This document shows positions 23,833-32,293 of a DNA stretch of 64,000 nucleotides, piece after piece; the stretch's first letter is position 1; every line of letters begins with the position of its first letter. The stretch covers positions 1,116,001 to 1,180,000 of the forward strand of contig OZ241345.1 of the NCBI GenBank assembly GCA_965200175.1, written 5' to 3'. A program made the translations under genes and the position numbers. Origin of the DNA: Azophilus sp026709365. Its GTDB lineage: Bacteria > Pseudomonadota > Gammaproteobacteria > Pseudomonadales > Azotimanducaceae. The notes under the pieces are model-generated. The model ran no database searches. It was not told the origin of the DNA and saw nothing but the letters and a program-made list of their open reading frames with translations.

Positions 23833-25707
23833 TCAGCCGCTTCTGCTTGAATCGGCACGGCGTCGCCGCCGGATGCGCCAGGCGAGGGCGCCGGCCAGCG
23901 CGACAGCGCACGCGGCGCCGGCAGCTGCCCCTCCGGCGTTCTCCTTGACGCGGCGGTAAGCCTCGTTGATGAGCAATTGGCGCGTCGGCGAGTAGAAGGC
24001 CGGAACTTCAAGCACGCCCACGCGGCTCGCGTAGGCTTCGTAGTCCGCCAGCATGTCGGCGAACCGCTCCGGTTGCTCGTCGGCCAGGTCGCGGGTCTCG
24101 CCCGGATCCCTGGCTAGGTCGAACAGGCGCCAGCGATGGTCGCCCGCGGGCGCGCCGACTCGCACGAGCTTGTGGCCGCCCTTGAAGACGCCGCTGTGGC
24201 CTGCGGTTTCGAAAGCCACGGGCGCTTCCGGCGGATGGATGCGGGCGGCGAGGTCGCGCAGGGCGGGGGCTAGGCTGCGCCCGCTGATGGGGCGCTTGCC
24301 CGCTGGGGTGGCGTCGTCCGTGCCGGTCAGTTCGAGCAGCGTCGGCACGATGTCCGTCACGTAGGCGAAGGCCGCGGACACGCCCCTTGCGGGCACGCCC
24401 GGCCCGGAGACGATCAGCGGAACGCGGATGCCGCCCTCGCCGCCGTGGAACTTGTAGTAGGCGAGGGGGGAGGCTGCGGCGCGCGCGAAGTCCGGTCCGA
24501 TGATGGCGTAGCTGCCCCGCTCCCCCAGCGTCGCCAGGTCGCGGCTGTAGCCAACCTCCGCAGCCCAGGCGTTGAACGCCGCGCTGGCCGCCGGGTCGCC
24601 GGCCTCGGGGCCGTTGTCCGACAGGACCAGGAAGATCGTGTGCGCCAGCAAGCCTGCGGCTTCGAGATGCGCCACCAGCCGGCCGAAGTGGTGGTCCATG
24701 GCTTCGAGCATCGCGGCGTTGACGGCCATGTTCTTGGCCGCGAACGCCTGCTCCTCGGCGTCGAGGGCGTCCCATTTGGCCTGCGCGGGATGGTTCGAGG
24801 GCGCGGCTTGCGCCGGAAAGACGCCGGATTCGACGGCGCCACGATGGCGTGCCCTGCGCAGCGCCTCCCAGCCTTGGTCGTACATGCCGGAATAGCGTTC
24901 TATGAACTCGCGAGGCGCTTGGACCGGCAGATGGACCGCTTGGAAGGCGAGGTAGGCGAAGAAGGGTGCCGGCTCGGCAAGGCCCGCCCGGTCGGCCTCG
25001 ATGAACGCCACGATCCTGTCCACAAGGTGCTCCGATGAGTAGAACCCGTCCGGCAGGTTGGTGGGCGCGCCATCGGCAAACCAGGGCGGTTCGCCGTAGA
25101 TGGGCAGGTAGGGCCGCTTCTCGAAATTGTCGGCGCCGGTGGCATCCAGGGCGAAGGTGCGGTCGAATCCGCGGGCGCTCGGCAGAGAGGTCGGCGTGTG
25201 TCCGAGGTTCCACTTGCCGCTGAGATAGGTGCGGTAGCCGGCGGTGCGCAGGCGGCTGGCGATGGTCGTCACGTCGGTGCGCAACTCACCCTCGTAGCCC
25301 GGACGGCCACGGTGGCGAAGGGGGGTCGCCACGTGCAGGCTGGCGACGCCGGCGAGGTGGGAGTCAACTCCGGTGAGCAGCATGGCGCGCGTTGGCGAAC
25401 ACATGGGCGATACGTGAAAGTTGCTGAACCGCACGCCGCGGGAGGCCAACGAGTCGATGTTGGGCGTGCGAATCTCGCTGCCGTAGGCGCCGAAGTCCGA
25501 GAACCCCACATCGTCGGCCACCACGACCACCACGTTCGGGGGAGGAGCTGCCGCAGGTGGAGGATCGGTTGGGCTTGGAGCGGACGCGCCCAGGCTGGCG
25601 AAGGATGCCAGGGCAACGGCGAACGCGACCAGGCCCGTCGCCCCATGCCTGGCCCGGCGCCCTCGTCGTCGCGATCCTGCGGTGTGCTTGGCGGCAGCCA
25701 TTCTCAT
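23833..25707 (-). CDS. Exported arylsulfatase with C-terminal membrane anchor
   Basis: A 624-residue sulfatase. The N-terminal signal sequence (residues 20-43) precedes the metal-binding start VVVVADDVGFSDFGAYG. The formylglycine motif CSPTR lies in PMCSPTRAMLLTG. The family signature GYRTYLSGKWNLG follows, then SDNGPEAG and FHGGEGGIRVPLIVSGPG. A second hydrophobic segment near the C-terminus (GGAAAGAACAVALAGALAW) followed by Arg repeats should anchor it in the membrane with the enzyme outside. The substrate is a sulfate ester that cannot be specified. The first ATG is two bases from a MITE whose end carries GGAGG, apparently its ribosome-binding site. Confidence 0.9.
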   Translation of the reverse strand: MRMAAAKHTAGSRRRGRRARHGATGLVAFAVALASFASLGASAPSPTDPPPAAAPPPNVVVVVADDVGFSDFGAYGSEIRTPNIDSLASRGVRFSNFHVSPMCSPTRAMLLTGVDSHLAGVASLHVATPLRHRGRPGYEGELRTDVTTIASRLRTAGYRTYLSGKWNLGHTPTSLPSARGFDRTFALDATGADNFEKRPYLPIYGEPPWFADGAPTNLPDGFYSSEHLVDRIVAFIEADRAGLAEPAPFFAYLAFQAVHLPVQAPREFIERYSGMYDQGWEALRRARHRGAVESGVFPAQAAPSNHPAQAKWDALDAEEQAFAAKNMAVNAAMLEAMDHHFGRLVAHLEAAGLLAHTIFLVLSDNGPEAGDPAASAAFNAWAAEVGYSRDLATLGERGSYAIIGPDFARAAASPLAYYKFHGGEGGIRVPLIVSGPGVPARGVSAAFAYVTDIVPTLLELTGTDDATPAGKRPISGRSLAPALRDLAARIHPPEAPVAFETAGHSGVFKGGHKLVRVGAPAGDHRWRLFDLARDPGETRDLADEQPERFADMLADYEAYASRVGVLEVPAFYSPTRQLLINEAYRRVKENAGGAAAGAACAVALAGALAWRIRRRRRADSSRSG

Positions 25708-25709
25708 TC

Positions 25710-25856
25710 ATGCCTCCAAACCAACGTCAGCCGATGCTGGGTGGGTGCGCCCGCCCGATGCGTTGTCCCGGCGGGTTTGCAATCGAGGGCGTCCCGCCCT
25801 CGAAATGAACCGGGGAACTCCGCCCAACTTCGTTGGCTGGCGGTGGTTTGGAGGCA
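25710..25856. mobile_element. MITE-like element, family B, copy 2
   Basis: A 147-bp element with perfect 13-bp outer inverted repeats, ATGCCTCCAAACC (25710-25722) and GGTTTGGAGGCAT (25844-25856). The inverted homology extends inward for about 27 bp. It shares GAGGGCGTCCCGCCCTC and GAAATGAACCGGGGA with copies 1 and 3. On the minus strand its end abuts the sulfatase start. Confidence 0.85.
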
Positions 25857-25872
25857 TGTATCATTAAGTCAG

Positions 25873-26001
25873 CAGTGGCTCGATTTGACTCACGTCATCG
25901 TCGTGATTCGGTCGAGGGCGGGACGCCCTCGCTCCGGGAATCCCGCCGGAAGCGGGCGTTTCGCCGCGCTCAAGACCAGCCAAAGTCAAACTGAGCCACT
26001 G
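25873..26001. mobile_element. MITE-like element, family C
   Basis: A 129-bp element with 18-bp terminal inverted repeats, CAGTGGCTCGATTTGACT (25873-25890) and AGTCAAACTGAGCCACTG (25984-26001), differing at two positions. Internal palindromes are GAGGGCGGGACGCCCTC and TCCCGCCGGAAGCGGG. The hexamer CATTAA occurs close to each end outside the element. Related ends are at 2172-2225 and 2327-2410. It occupies the gap before the MBL-fold gene. Confidence 0.75.
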
Positions 26002-26025
26002 CCATTAAATCATGGGGATTGAGGA

Positions 26026-27069
26026 ATGAGGAAGTTGCTGTGTGGCGCCGCGGCGCTGGTGCTGACGCTGGCGGCGGTCTTGGCGTTCATCTACAACACC
26101 GGGGCGGGCCAGGATGCGCTGTTCAGCCGGGCGGCGCAGATGCTCCTGGCCTCAGCCCCGCCGCCGCCGGACGGCCTGCGGGTGGTGGTTTGCGGCAGCG
26201 CCTCGCCGGCCGGCAACGACCCGGACCGCGCCCAGGCCTGCATCGCCGTGGTGACGCCGGAGCACTTCTTCCTCGTGGACGTGGGCGCCCGGTCGCCGCA
26301 GCGCATCGCCCAGGCGCGCCTGCCCGTGGGCCGGCTCGATGGCGTGCTGCTCACCCACTTCCATTCGGACCACATCGCGGGCTTGCCGGACGTCAACCTG
26401 GCGAGTTGGGTGCAGGGCCGCAGGTCGAGCCTCAAGGTGCATGGCCCCAAGGGGGTCGGCGTCGTGGTGGCCGGCTTCAACTTGGCCTATTCGCTCGACC
26501 GGGGCTATCGGGTGGCGCACCACGGCCCCGAACTGCTGGCGCCGCCCGCCGGGCCGATGACGGCCATTGAGTCCAGCCCCGGCGAAGTGGTTTGGCAGGA
26601 CGGGTTGATGACCATCCGCTCCTTTGCCGTGGATCATGCGCCCATTGATCCCGCCGTGGGCTACCGGCTGGACTATCGGGGCCGGTCGGTGGTGGTCAGC
26701 GGCGACACCAACGCCGTGGACAGCCTGTTTGCCGCCGCCCAAGGCGCCGACCTGCTGCTGCACGACGCGCTCTCGCGCACCCTGCTCGATCCCATGATCG
26801 AAGCGACGCAGGCAGCGGGCAATTCGGCGCTGTCCACCATCCTCACCGACGTGATCGACTACCATGCGGACGCCTTGAGCATTGAGGCGCGCGCCGCCGA
26901 GGCCGGCATCCGGCAGCTGGCCTACTACCACTTGGTTCCGGTGCCGGCCAATGCGCTGGCCGAAAGGATGTTCGCCCGCGGCCTCAATCCCGACACCCTA
27001 CTGGTTCGGGACCTGCACACCTTCGACCTGCCCCCGAACTCCACGGAGATTCACATCCATGAACCTTGA
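26026..27069 (+). CDS. MBL-fold metallo-hydrolase, exported or membrane-anchored
   Basis: A 347-residue protein. The N-terminal hydrophobic segment (residues 5-25) is a signal or anchor. The zinc-binding motif is LLTHFHSDHIAGL (HxHxDH, about residue 110). Further ligands are in FAVDHAP, VVSGDTNAVDS and the C-terminal AYYHLVPVP. The arrangement resembles tRNase Z/arylsulfatase-type alkyl hydrolases. The stop overlaps the next gene's start by 11 bp, so the two are translationally linked. Substrate is unknown. Confidence 0.85.
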   Translation: MRKLLCGAAALVLTLAAVLAFIYNTGAGQDALFSRAAQMLLASAPPPPDGLRVVVCGSASPAGNDPDRAQACIAVVTPEHFFLVDVGARSPQRIAQARLPVGRLDGVLLTHFHSDHIAGLPDVNLASWVQGRRSSLKVHGPKGVGVVVAGFNLAYSLDRGYRVAHHGPELLAPPAGPMTAIESSPGEVVWQDGLMTIRSFAVDHAPIDPAVGYRLDYRGRSVVVSGDTNAVDSLFAAAQGADLLLHDALSRTLLDPMIEATQAAGNSALSTILTDVIDYHADALSIEARAAEAGIRQLAYYHLVPVPANALAERMFARGLNPDTLLVRDLHTFDLPPNSTEIHIHEP

Positions 27070-28384
27070 GACCCGCCTCCGCTCCCAAGCGATGCGGCTC
27101 ATGGCCTCCGAGGCGTTTGCGCGCTTGCTGCGGCGGCGGGCGCGGCTTAGGCGGCGGCTGTCCGGCAAAGCCCAGGCGGTGCATTACTTTCACCAAGCGG
27201 ACGATCCCTACAGCCATTTGGCGGTGCAGAAGCTGGATGCCCTGAAGGCGGCCTACGGCCTGCCGTTCGATGTCCATCTGGTGTCGGGCCCCGCCGCCGC
27301 CTTCCAAGGCAGCAGCGAGCACTTTGCGGCTTGGGCGCTGCGGGATGCCCGTAGCGTCGCCGGCGACTACGGCGTGACGTTTGCCGCCAAGGCCCTGCCG
27401 CAACCCTCAAGCGTGGATCAGGCCAACGACCGGCTCGCGCCGCATCTGGATGCCGCCGACTTCGCGGCCCAGGCGATTGCCGTCGGCGAGGCGCTCTGGT
27501 CGGGCGCGTTGCGCCCTGGGGATTCCGTCGGCGCGGGCCGGGACGCCGTGCGCCGGGGCGACGCGTTGCGGGAACGGCTCGGCCACTACCTCGGCGGGAT
27601 GTTCCACTTTGAGGGCGAGTGGTTCTGGGGCATCGACCGGATTCGGCTGCTTGAGGCTCGCTTGGTTGAGGCCGGCTTCGGGGATGGCAAGCCCCGAGTG
27701 CCGGAGCCGGTGCCCGCGGACGTTTCGGGCCTTGACTGCAGCGGCATCGTGCTGGAGTACTTTCCATCGCTGCGCAGCCCCTACACGGCGGTGGGCCACC
27801 AACGGGTGCTGGACGTGATCGCCCGCAGCGGCGTTGCCGTGAAGCTGCGCCCGGTGATGCCCATGATGATGCGCGGCGTGTCGGCGCCGCGCCTGAAGCA
27901 ACGCTACATCGTCACTGACGCAGCGCGGGAGGCGCGCGCCCATGGCGTGCCCTTCGGACGCATGGTTGACCCCTTCGGGGAGCCGGTCAGGCGCGCCTTT
28001 GCGCTCTTTCCGGGCGCTCTGGCCTTGGGTGCGGGCATGGAATTCGTCACCGCCTACCTCTCCGCCGCGTGGGCGCAGGGGATCGACATCTCGACCGAGG
28101 CGGGCCTTCGCCAGGTGACGGCCAATGCCGGCTTGGACTGGAGCCGCCTGCTGGCGGCGAGCCGGGATGCGGACTGGTCCGCGCTCTTGGACGACAACCT
28201 GAACGCCATGCTCGATGCGGGCCTTTGGGGCGTGCCGAGCTTCCGCGTCACCGGCGGCACGCTCGGCGACGCCTACGCCTGCTGGGGCCAGGACCGCATC
28301 TGGCGGGTGGAGAATGAGATCGCGAGGCGCACCCCGCGGGAGGCGGCGTCCGCGAGCTCAACCCCGGCTGCGGAATCGGAGTGA
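27059..28384 (+). CDS. Tandem DsbA-like / 2-hydroxychromene-2-carboxylate isomerase protein
   Basis: A 441-residue protein that appears to contain two thioredoxin-fold DsbA/kappa-class-GST modules. Module 1 starts at QAVHYFHQADDPYSHLAVQKL and module 2 at GIVLEYFPSLRSPYTAVGHQRVL. Both carry the xPYS/T motif in place of CxxC, as in HCCA isomerases that use glutathione. The second ends with the family-typical GLWGVPSFRVTGGTLGDAYACWGQDRIWRVE. The start codon (27059) lies within the end of the MBL gene. The likely chemistry is a glutathione-dependent isomerisation in aromatic or xenobiotic breakdown. Confidence 0.82.
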   Translation: MNLETRLRSQAMRLMASEAFARLLRRRARLRRRLSGKAQAVHYFHQADDPYSHLAVQKLDALKAAYGLPFDVHLVSGPAAAFQGSSEHFAAWALRDARSVAGDYGVTFAAKALPQPSSVDQANDRLAPHLDAADFAAQAIAVGEALWSGALRPGDSVGAGRDAVRRGDALRERLGHYLGGMFHFEGEWFWGIDRIRLLEARLVEAGFGDGKPRVPEPVPADVSGLDCSGIVLEYFPSLRSPYTAVGHQRVLDVIARSGVAVKLRPVMPMMMRGVSAPRLKQRYIVTDAAREARAHGVPFGRMVDPFGEPVRRAFALFPGALALGAGMEFVTAYLSAAWAQGIDISTEAGLRQVTANAGLDWSRLLAASRDADWSALLDDNLNAMLDAGLWGVPSFRVTGGTLGDAYACWGQDRIWRVENEIARRTPREAASASSTPAAESE

Positions 28385-28422
28385 GCTCCCGGTGGCCGGG
28401 TCCCGTTTGAAACGCTGACCCC

Positions 28423-29916
28423 CTAAAGGCCGAACCTGCCCCGTCGCAGCGCCCGCACTGCGATAACCACGGCTGTCACGGAAAAGGCAAGGACCGCACT
28501 GCAAAGGAAGATCATCCACAGATCCCAGGCAGGTCGGTTGCTGATCAGCAGGTTGAAGTCGAACGTGTGCAGCCCCTTGTAGATCCAGCGCTCCAGCCGG
28601 CGCCGGTCCGTGAGGCGATTGAGAATTTCGCCGGTGGATGGATTGATGTGAAACCAAGTGGCTTCGGGATCATCAAACTTGACCCGCAGCGTCGGCAGCG
28701 GACGATGGCTGTTATGGCGGGAGTAGTAATGGAGGTCGTAGCCATCGAGTTGTTGCCAATCCAAGATGCTGCTGCCCGGAATCAGCTTGGCCACATGGCC
28801 ATGGATTCTCCGCGCCAGGGATTCCGTCTCGCCCGCAGCGAGCAGGTGCCGCACTTCCTGCCTGGAGCCATGCAGGGAGACATGGGACTCACCGCCAATC
28901 CAGTGCCATGCAACCTGCTTGACCGGAAAGCGCTCGTTTTGCCGGATCAGTTGCCGGACATCCTCGGGGCGGGCGTAAGCGGGCGCTGACCGCAAGAGGC
29001 CATCCTGCTGCCGGTAGCGCTGCTTCTGTTCAGCAAAGCTGCTGCTGGAATCGAATATCCCCCAAGGCCCCACCGACATCAGGCCGCTGAACAGGAACGT
29101 CAGCAGGAACGCCAAGGCCAGCAAGCCGAGGACATGGTGGTACTTCTTCATGCCCCGATAGGGCGAGCGGGAGCCGTTCCGGTACCTGCGCTTCAGCCGC
29201 AGGCGCATGAAGCCGATGACCGCGCCGGTGATGACCGAAGCCAAGCCTGCCAGCGCCAGGACGATGATGACGTTCTCCCAAAGGCTGCGGTGCTTGCGCA
29301 GCTGCACGGGGTAGATCCAGTGCAGATTGGCGCCCAGCCAGTTCCAGATGCGTTCGCTGCGGCGGGTGTCACGCACCACTTGGCCGGTCAGCGATGACAC
29401 GTACAACTCCGTCCCCATGCCGTCGTTTATGGATACCCGGTGCAGCGGCCGGTAGGGATGCAAGCCGTCGGACACGGACCACTGGTCCATGTGCAGCTGC
29501 TCCAGATGCTTGCCGGCTGCGGCTGCATGGGGATGTTGGGCTTGATGGAAGCCCACCGCGACTGCGACCGCTGCCTCCGCAGGCAGCGGGTCGATGCGCG
29601 CGCCGGTGTCGGCGTACATGCCCTGCCAGGGGGCGCCTGCCGCCTTGAGCAGATAGACCGGCCGCTTGCCGCTGCTGGTCAGCAGCAGCCGTTCAACATG
29701 GGCTTCGGAATCGGCCAGCGCCAGTGGCTCCTCGGCACCGACGGCAATGCGGTCAGCAGCCAGCGGCGGCAGACCGGCGTAGTGCTCATCCTGGGTCAGC
29801 TCGGGGAAGCCCACGTACATCATCACCACGCCGCTGACGCACCACATCGCCAGGAACAGGCACATCGCAACGCCCAGCCACCGATGGCTGAAGTACAGCA
29901 GCCTTCTGGGTTTCAT
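28423..29916 (-). CDS. PepSY-domain membrane protein (PiuB/ferric-reductase-like)
   Basis: A 497-residue inner-membrane protein with about four or five transmembrane helices: FSHRWLGVAMCLFLAMWCVSG at the N-terminus, VIIVLALAGLASVITGAVIGF, LGLLALAFLLTFLFSGLMS and a C-terminal helix. PepSY domains lie in the periplasmic loops (for example the VKQVAWHWIGGESHVSLH segment). Such proteins accompany TonB siderophore receptors and are thought to help release metal from metallophores. The ATG at 29914-29916 is chosen because the previous 21 residues are polar and non-family. It follows the TonB receptor by 113 bp on the same strand. Confidence 0.85.
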   Translation of the reverse strand: MKPRRLLYFSHRWLGVAMCLFLAMWCVSGVVMMYVGFPELTQDEHYAGLPPLAADRIAVGAEEPLALADSEAHVERLLLTSSGKRPVYLLKAAGAPWQGMYADTGARIDPLPAEAAVAVAVGFHQAQHPHAAAAGKHLEQLHMDQWSVSDGLHPYRPLHRVSINDGMGTELYVSSLTGQVVRDTRRSERIWNWLGANLHWIYPVQLRKHRSLWENVIIVLALAGLASVITGAVIGFMRLRLKRRYRNGSRSPYRGMKKYHHVLGLLALAFLLTFLFSGLMSVGPWGIFDSSSSFAEQKQRYRQQDGLLRSAPAYARPEDVRQLIRQNERFPVKQVAWHWIGGESHVSLHGSRQEVRHLLAAGETESLARRIHGHVAKLIPGSSILDWQQLDGYDLHYYSRHNSHRPLPTLRVKFDDPEATWFHINPSTGEILNRLTDRRRLERWIYKGLHTFDFNLLISNRPAWDLWMIFLCSAVLAFSVTAVVIAVRALRRGRFGL

Positions 29917-30029
29917 CGTGGCCCTATGGTGATTGTGGTTCTGCGACCGATGAGTTCGAGAAGCAAGCGAAGGGTTCACTGACGGAAGCTTTCAGCGAAC
30001 CCTTGCCTTGAACTGACGGCCGCTGGCGC

Positions 30030-32165
30030 CTAGAAGCGGTAGTCCGCCGTCAGGCTTAGCCTGCGGGGCTTGCCGACCAGCCAAGTGGTGGAGAAGGTGT
30101 GGGCGGAGGCATAGAGCTCGTCAAACAGGTTGTCGGCCTTGAGGGTCAGGCTGAAGCGGTCGGTCATGCTGAAGCGGGCTGAGGCATCCACCACCACATA
30201 GGATGGAATGGGAAGGCTCGGATGAAAGCGCTTGCCGACGTAGCGGGTGTCCGCAATCAGCCGAAGCCGCTCGTTGGGCGTCCAGATCAGGCCTAGGTTG
30301 GCGGTCTCTTCCGGCACATGGTTGGGCGTGGCGCCAGTGTCCGTTTCCGCATCCAGAATGCTGCCGTTGCCATAAACCTGCAGCGCGTCGCCGACCTGGA
30401 AGTTGAAGCTCAGCTCGACGCCTTTTGAGGTCTGCTCAGGAAAAAAGAGCACGTCATCCGGGTTGACGGAATCCGGGTCGTCCTCAATCAAGTCCTTCTT
30501 GACGATGTCGAACCATGCCAGCGACCATTGCAGCCGACCGCCGAGCAGCCGTTGCTTGATGCCGGCCTCCACCTGCTCGCTCTTGATGAAGTCCGCTTCA
30601 CGGTTGCTGGGCACAGCCCTGACCAGCCCGGCGTTGGGGTGGGTCGCGCCGGTGCCGAACTGCGCGTACAGCACCGTGTTGTCGGCGATGTCGTAAACCG
30701 CCCCGACCCTGCCGGTCAGCGCGTCGGCGGATTGCTCAAAGGGGGTCAGGCTCACCTGTCTGTAGTCGGTGTCCGCATCCTCGTAGCGCAGCGCCAGCAC
30801 AACCGCCAGCTGCTCGGTGAACCTGAGTTGGCTCTCGGCAAACAGGGCATAGTGCTCCAACTCGGAGAAGCCGTCCGGCGCAAGTTCGGAGTCCGTCATG
30901 TCAGCAAAGGCGCCAGGCGCAAAGTTGTTCGGATCAACGAAGTCAACATCCGTTGCCCAATCGGCGCCATTGGGATTGCCCGGGCCGAAGTTGGTGGGAC
31001 GCTCAAAGGATGCGTCATTCAGTTCAAAGCCGAGCGAGGCGCGCAAATCCACGTCTCCCAAGTTGCTGTCCAGCGCGAAGTTGACCCGCAGGCCGTCGTG
31101 GTCCATGACGTGGTCCCCGGCCCACGGATAGGAGCGCCGGACCAGCCCGGTGGCGCTGTCCAGTTCCGAGAAGTACGCATTGCGCCACAAACGGTCGGTT
31201 TCCAAGTGGTGGTACTCGGCCTGCATGGCGAGTGAGTCCGATATCGCCCAGTCGGCCTTCAGGCGAAGTGCCCGGTCCTCGTAACGGGATTCGCCATCAC
31301 TGAATTCAAAGTTCGCCTTCCGGAGACCGGGGGCGAAGTCGCCATTGACCACCGGGATGCCATAGTAGCTCATGTCATCCTGGTCGCCGTGGTCATAACG
31401 CAGGCTCAGGCCAAGCTCCTCATTGACCTGCCAGTTGAGCGCAAACGACAGCATCTGCGTGTCGCTGTCGCCATTGCGCACCCAGTTGTTCGACTGGTGG
31501 CTGCTGTAGTCCAGACGGTAGGCGAGGTCATCGGTCAGGCCGCCGGTGAGGCCGACGCCCACGAACCGGGTGGCGTCCTCGCCAAGGGTCACCCTGAAGT
31601 CGCGGCCGTGCTCCTGTTGCGGTTTCTTGGGGATCACGTTGAGCGCTCCGCCAATGCCGCCTTCGCCGTAAAGCACGGAGGATGGTCCTTTCAGCACTTC
31701 CACGCGCTCCACGCCCCAAGTGTCGAACGGGAAGGTGATGGTGCCGAAGGCATTGAAGTAGCTGGTGCCGTCAAACAGCTTGGTGACCGCGCCTTGGCCC
31801 CGGAAGCCGCGCGCAGCGATGCTCTGGCTGCCATTGCCGGGGTTGGCTTCATTGGTGAAGCCGGCGGTGCGGGTCACGGCCTCGATCACGGTAAAGTCCA
31901 GACGGTCGCGGATGCTGTGGCCGCTGATGATCTCCACCGTGGCCGGCGTCTCCAGAACGCCCAGGTTCAGTCGGCTGCCGGTTGAGTTTTGGCTGCTGAT
32001 TTGCTGGCCATACACTGAAATCTCCTCAATGACTTGGCCATCGGCGACCGTCGCCTCGGTTGGCGCGTTGGCGCCCTCCTCGGCGTTCAGCTGCAAGGCA
32101 AGGCCGAAGCCGATTGCCGTGGCCAGGATCTTCGCGCGGCGGCGTTCGGGTTTGGAAAACGTCAT
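30030..32165 (-). CDS. TonB-dependent siderophore-type receptor (probable Zur-regulated metallophore receptor)
   Basis: Outer-membrane receptor of about 711 residues. The signal peptide (ILATAIGFGLALQLNA) is followed by the TonB box EEISVYG. The plug carries AARGFRGQGAVTKLFDGTSY and the RVEVLKGPSSVLYGEGGIGGALNVIPKKP signature. A 22-strand barrel ends in the C-terminal aromatic motif RRLSLTADYRF. The ATG at 32163-32165 has GGAG 9 nt upstream and is preferred over a TTG six codons earlier. A Zur-box-like site lies just upstream and the gene sits beside zinc-homeostasis genes, so a zinc-loaded metallophore is a likelier ligand than a ferric siderophore (inference). Confidence 0.92.
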   Translation of the reverse strand: MTFSKPERRRAKILATAIGFGLALQLNAEEGANAPTEATVADGQVIEEISVYGQQISSQNSTGSRLNLGVLETPATVEIISGHSIRDRLDFTVIEAVTRTAGFTNEANPGNGSQSIAARGFRGQGAVTKLFDGTSYFNAFGTITFPFDTWGVERVEVLKGPSSVLYGEGGIGGALNVIPKKPQQEHGRDFRVTLGEDATRFVGVGLTGGLTDDLAYRLDYSSHQSNNWVRNGDSDTQMLSFALNWQVNEELGLSLRYDHGDQDDMSYYGIPVVNGDFAPGLRKANFEFSDGESRYEDRALRLKADWAISDSLAMQAEYHHLETDRLWRNAYFSELDSATGLVRRSYPWAGDHVMDHDGLRVNFALDSNLGDVDLRASLGFELNDASFERPTNFGPGNPNGADWATDVDFVDPNNFAPGAFADMTDSELAPDGFSELEHYALFAESQLRFTEQLAVVLALRYEDADTDYRQVSLTPFEQSADALTGRVGAVYDIADNTVLYAQFGTGATHPNAGLVRAVPSNREADFIKSEQVEAGIKQRLLGGRLQWSLAWFDIVKKDLIEDDPDSVNPDDVLFFPEQTSKGVELSFNFQVGDALQVYGNGSILDAETDTGATPNHVPEETANLGLIWTPNERLRLIADTRYVGKRFHPSLPIPSYVVVDASARFSMTDRFSLTLKADNLFDELYASAHTFSTTWLVGKPRRLSLTADYRF

Positions 32166-32186
32166 GGGTTTGATCTCCGTCAAATA

Positions 32187-32203
32187 GTGTTACGTTATAA
32201 CGT
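32187..32203 (-). promoter_or_regulatory. Zur-box-like palindrome before the TonB receptor
   Basis: On the minus strand, ACGTTATAACGTAACAC matches about 13 of 17 positions of the gammaproteobacterial Zur pattern ATGTTATAnTATAACAT. It lies 22-38 bp upstream of the receptor ATG and resembles the site at 36562-36578. Confidence 0.6.
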
Positions 32204-32293
32204 TGCGTCATCCGCAACGACCACTGGGTCTGCTGTCGGCGTAAATTCAGTCTGGTGCCTATTCCAAGAGTTGAGGGCGATTCGGGCCTTGGC

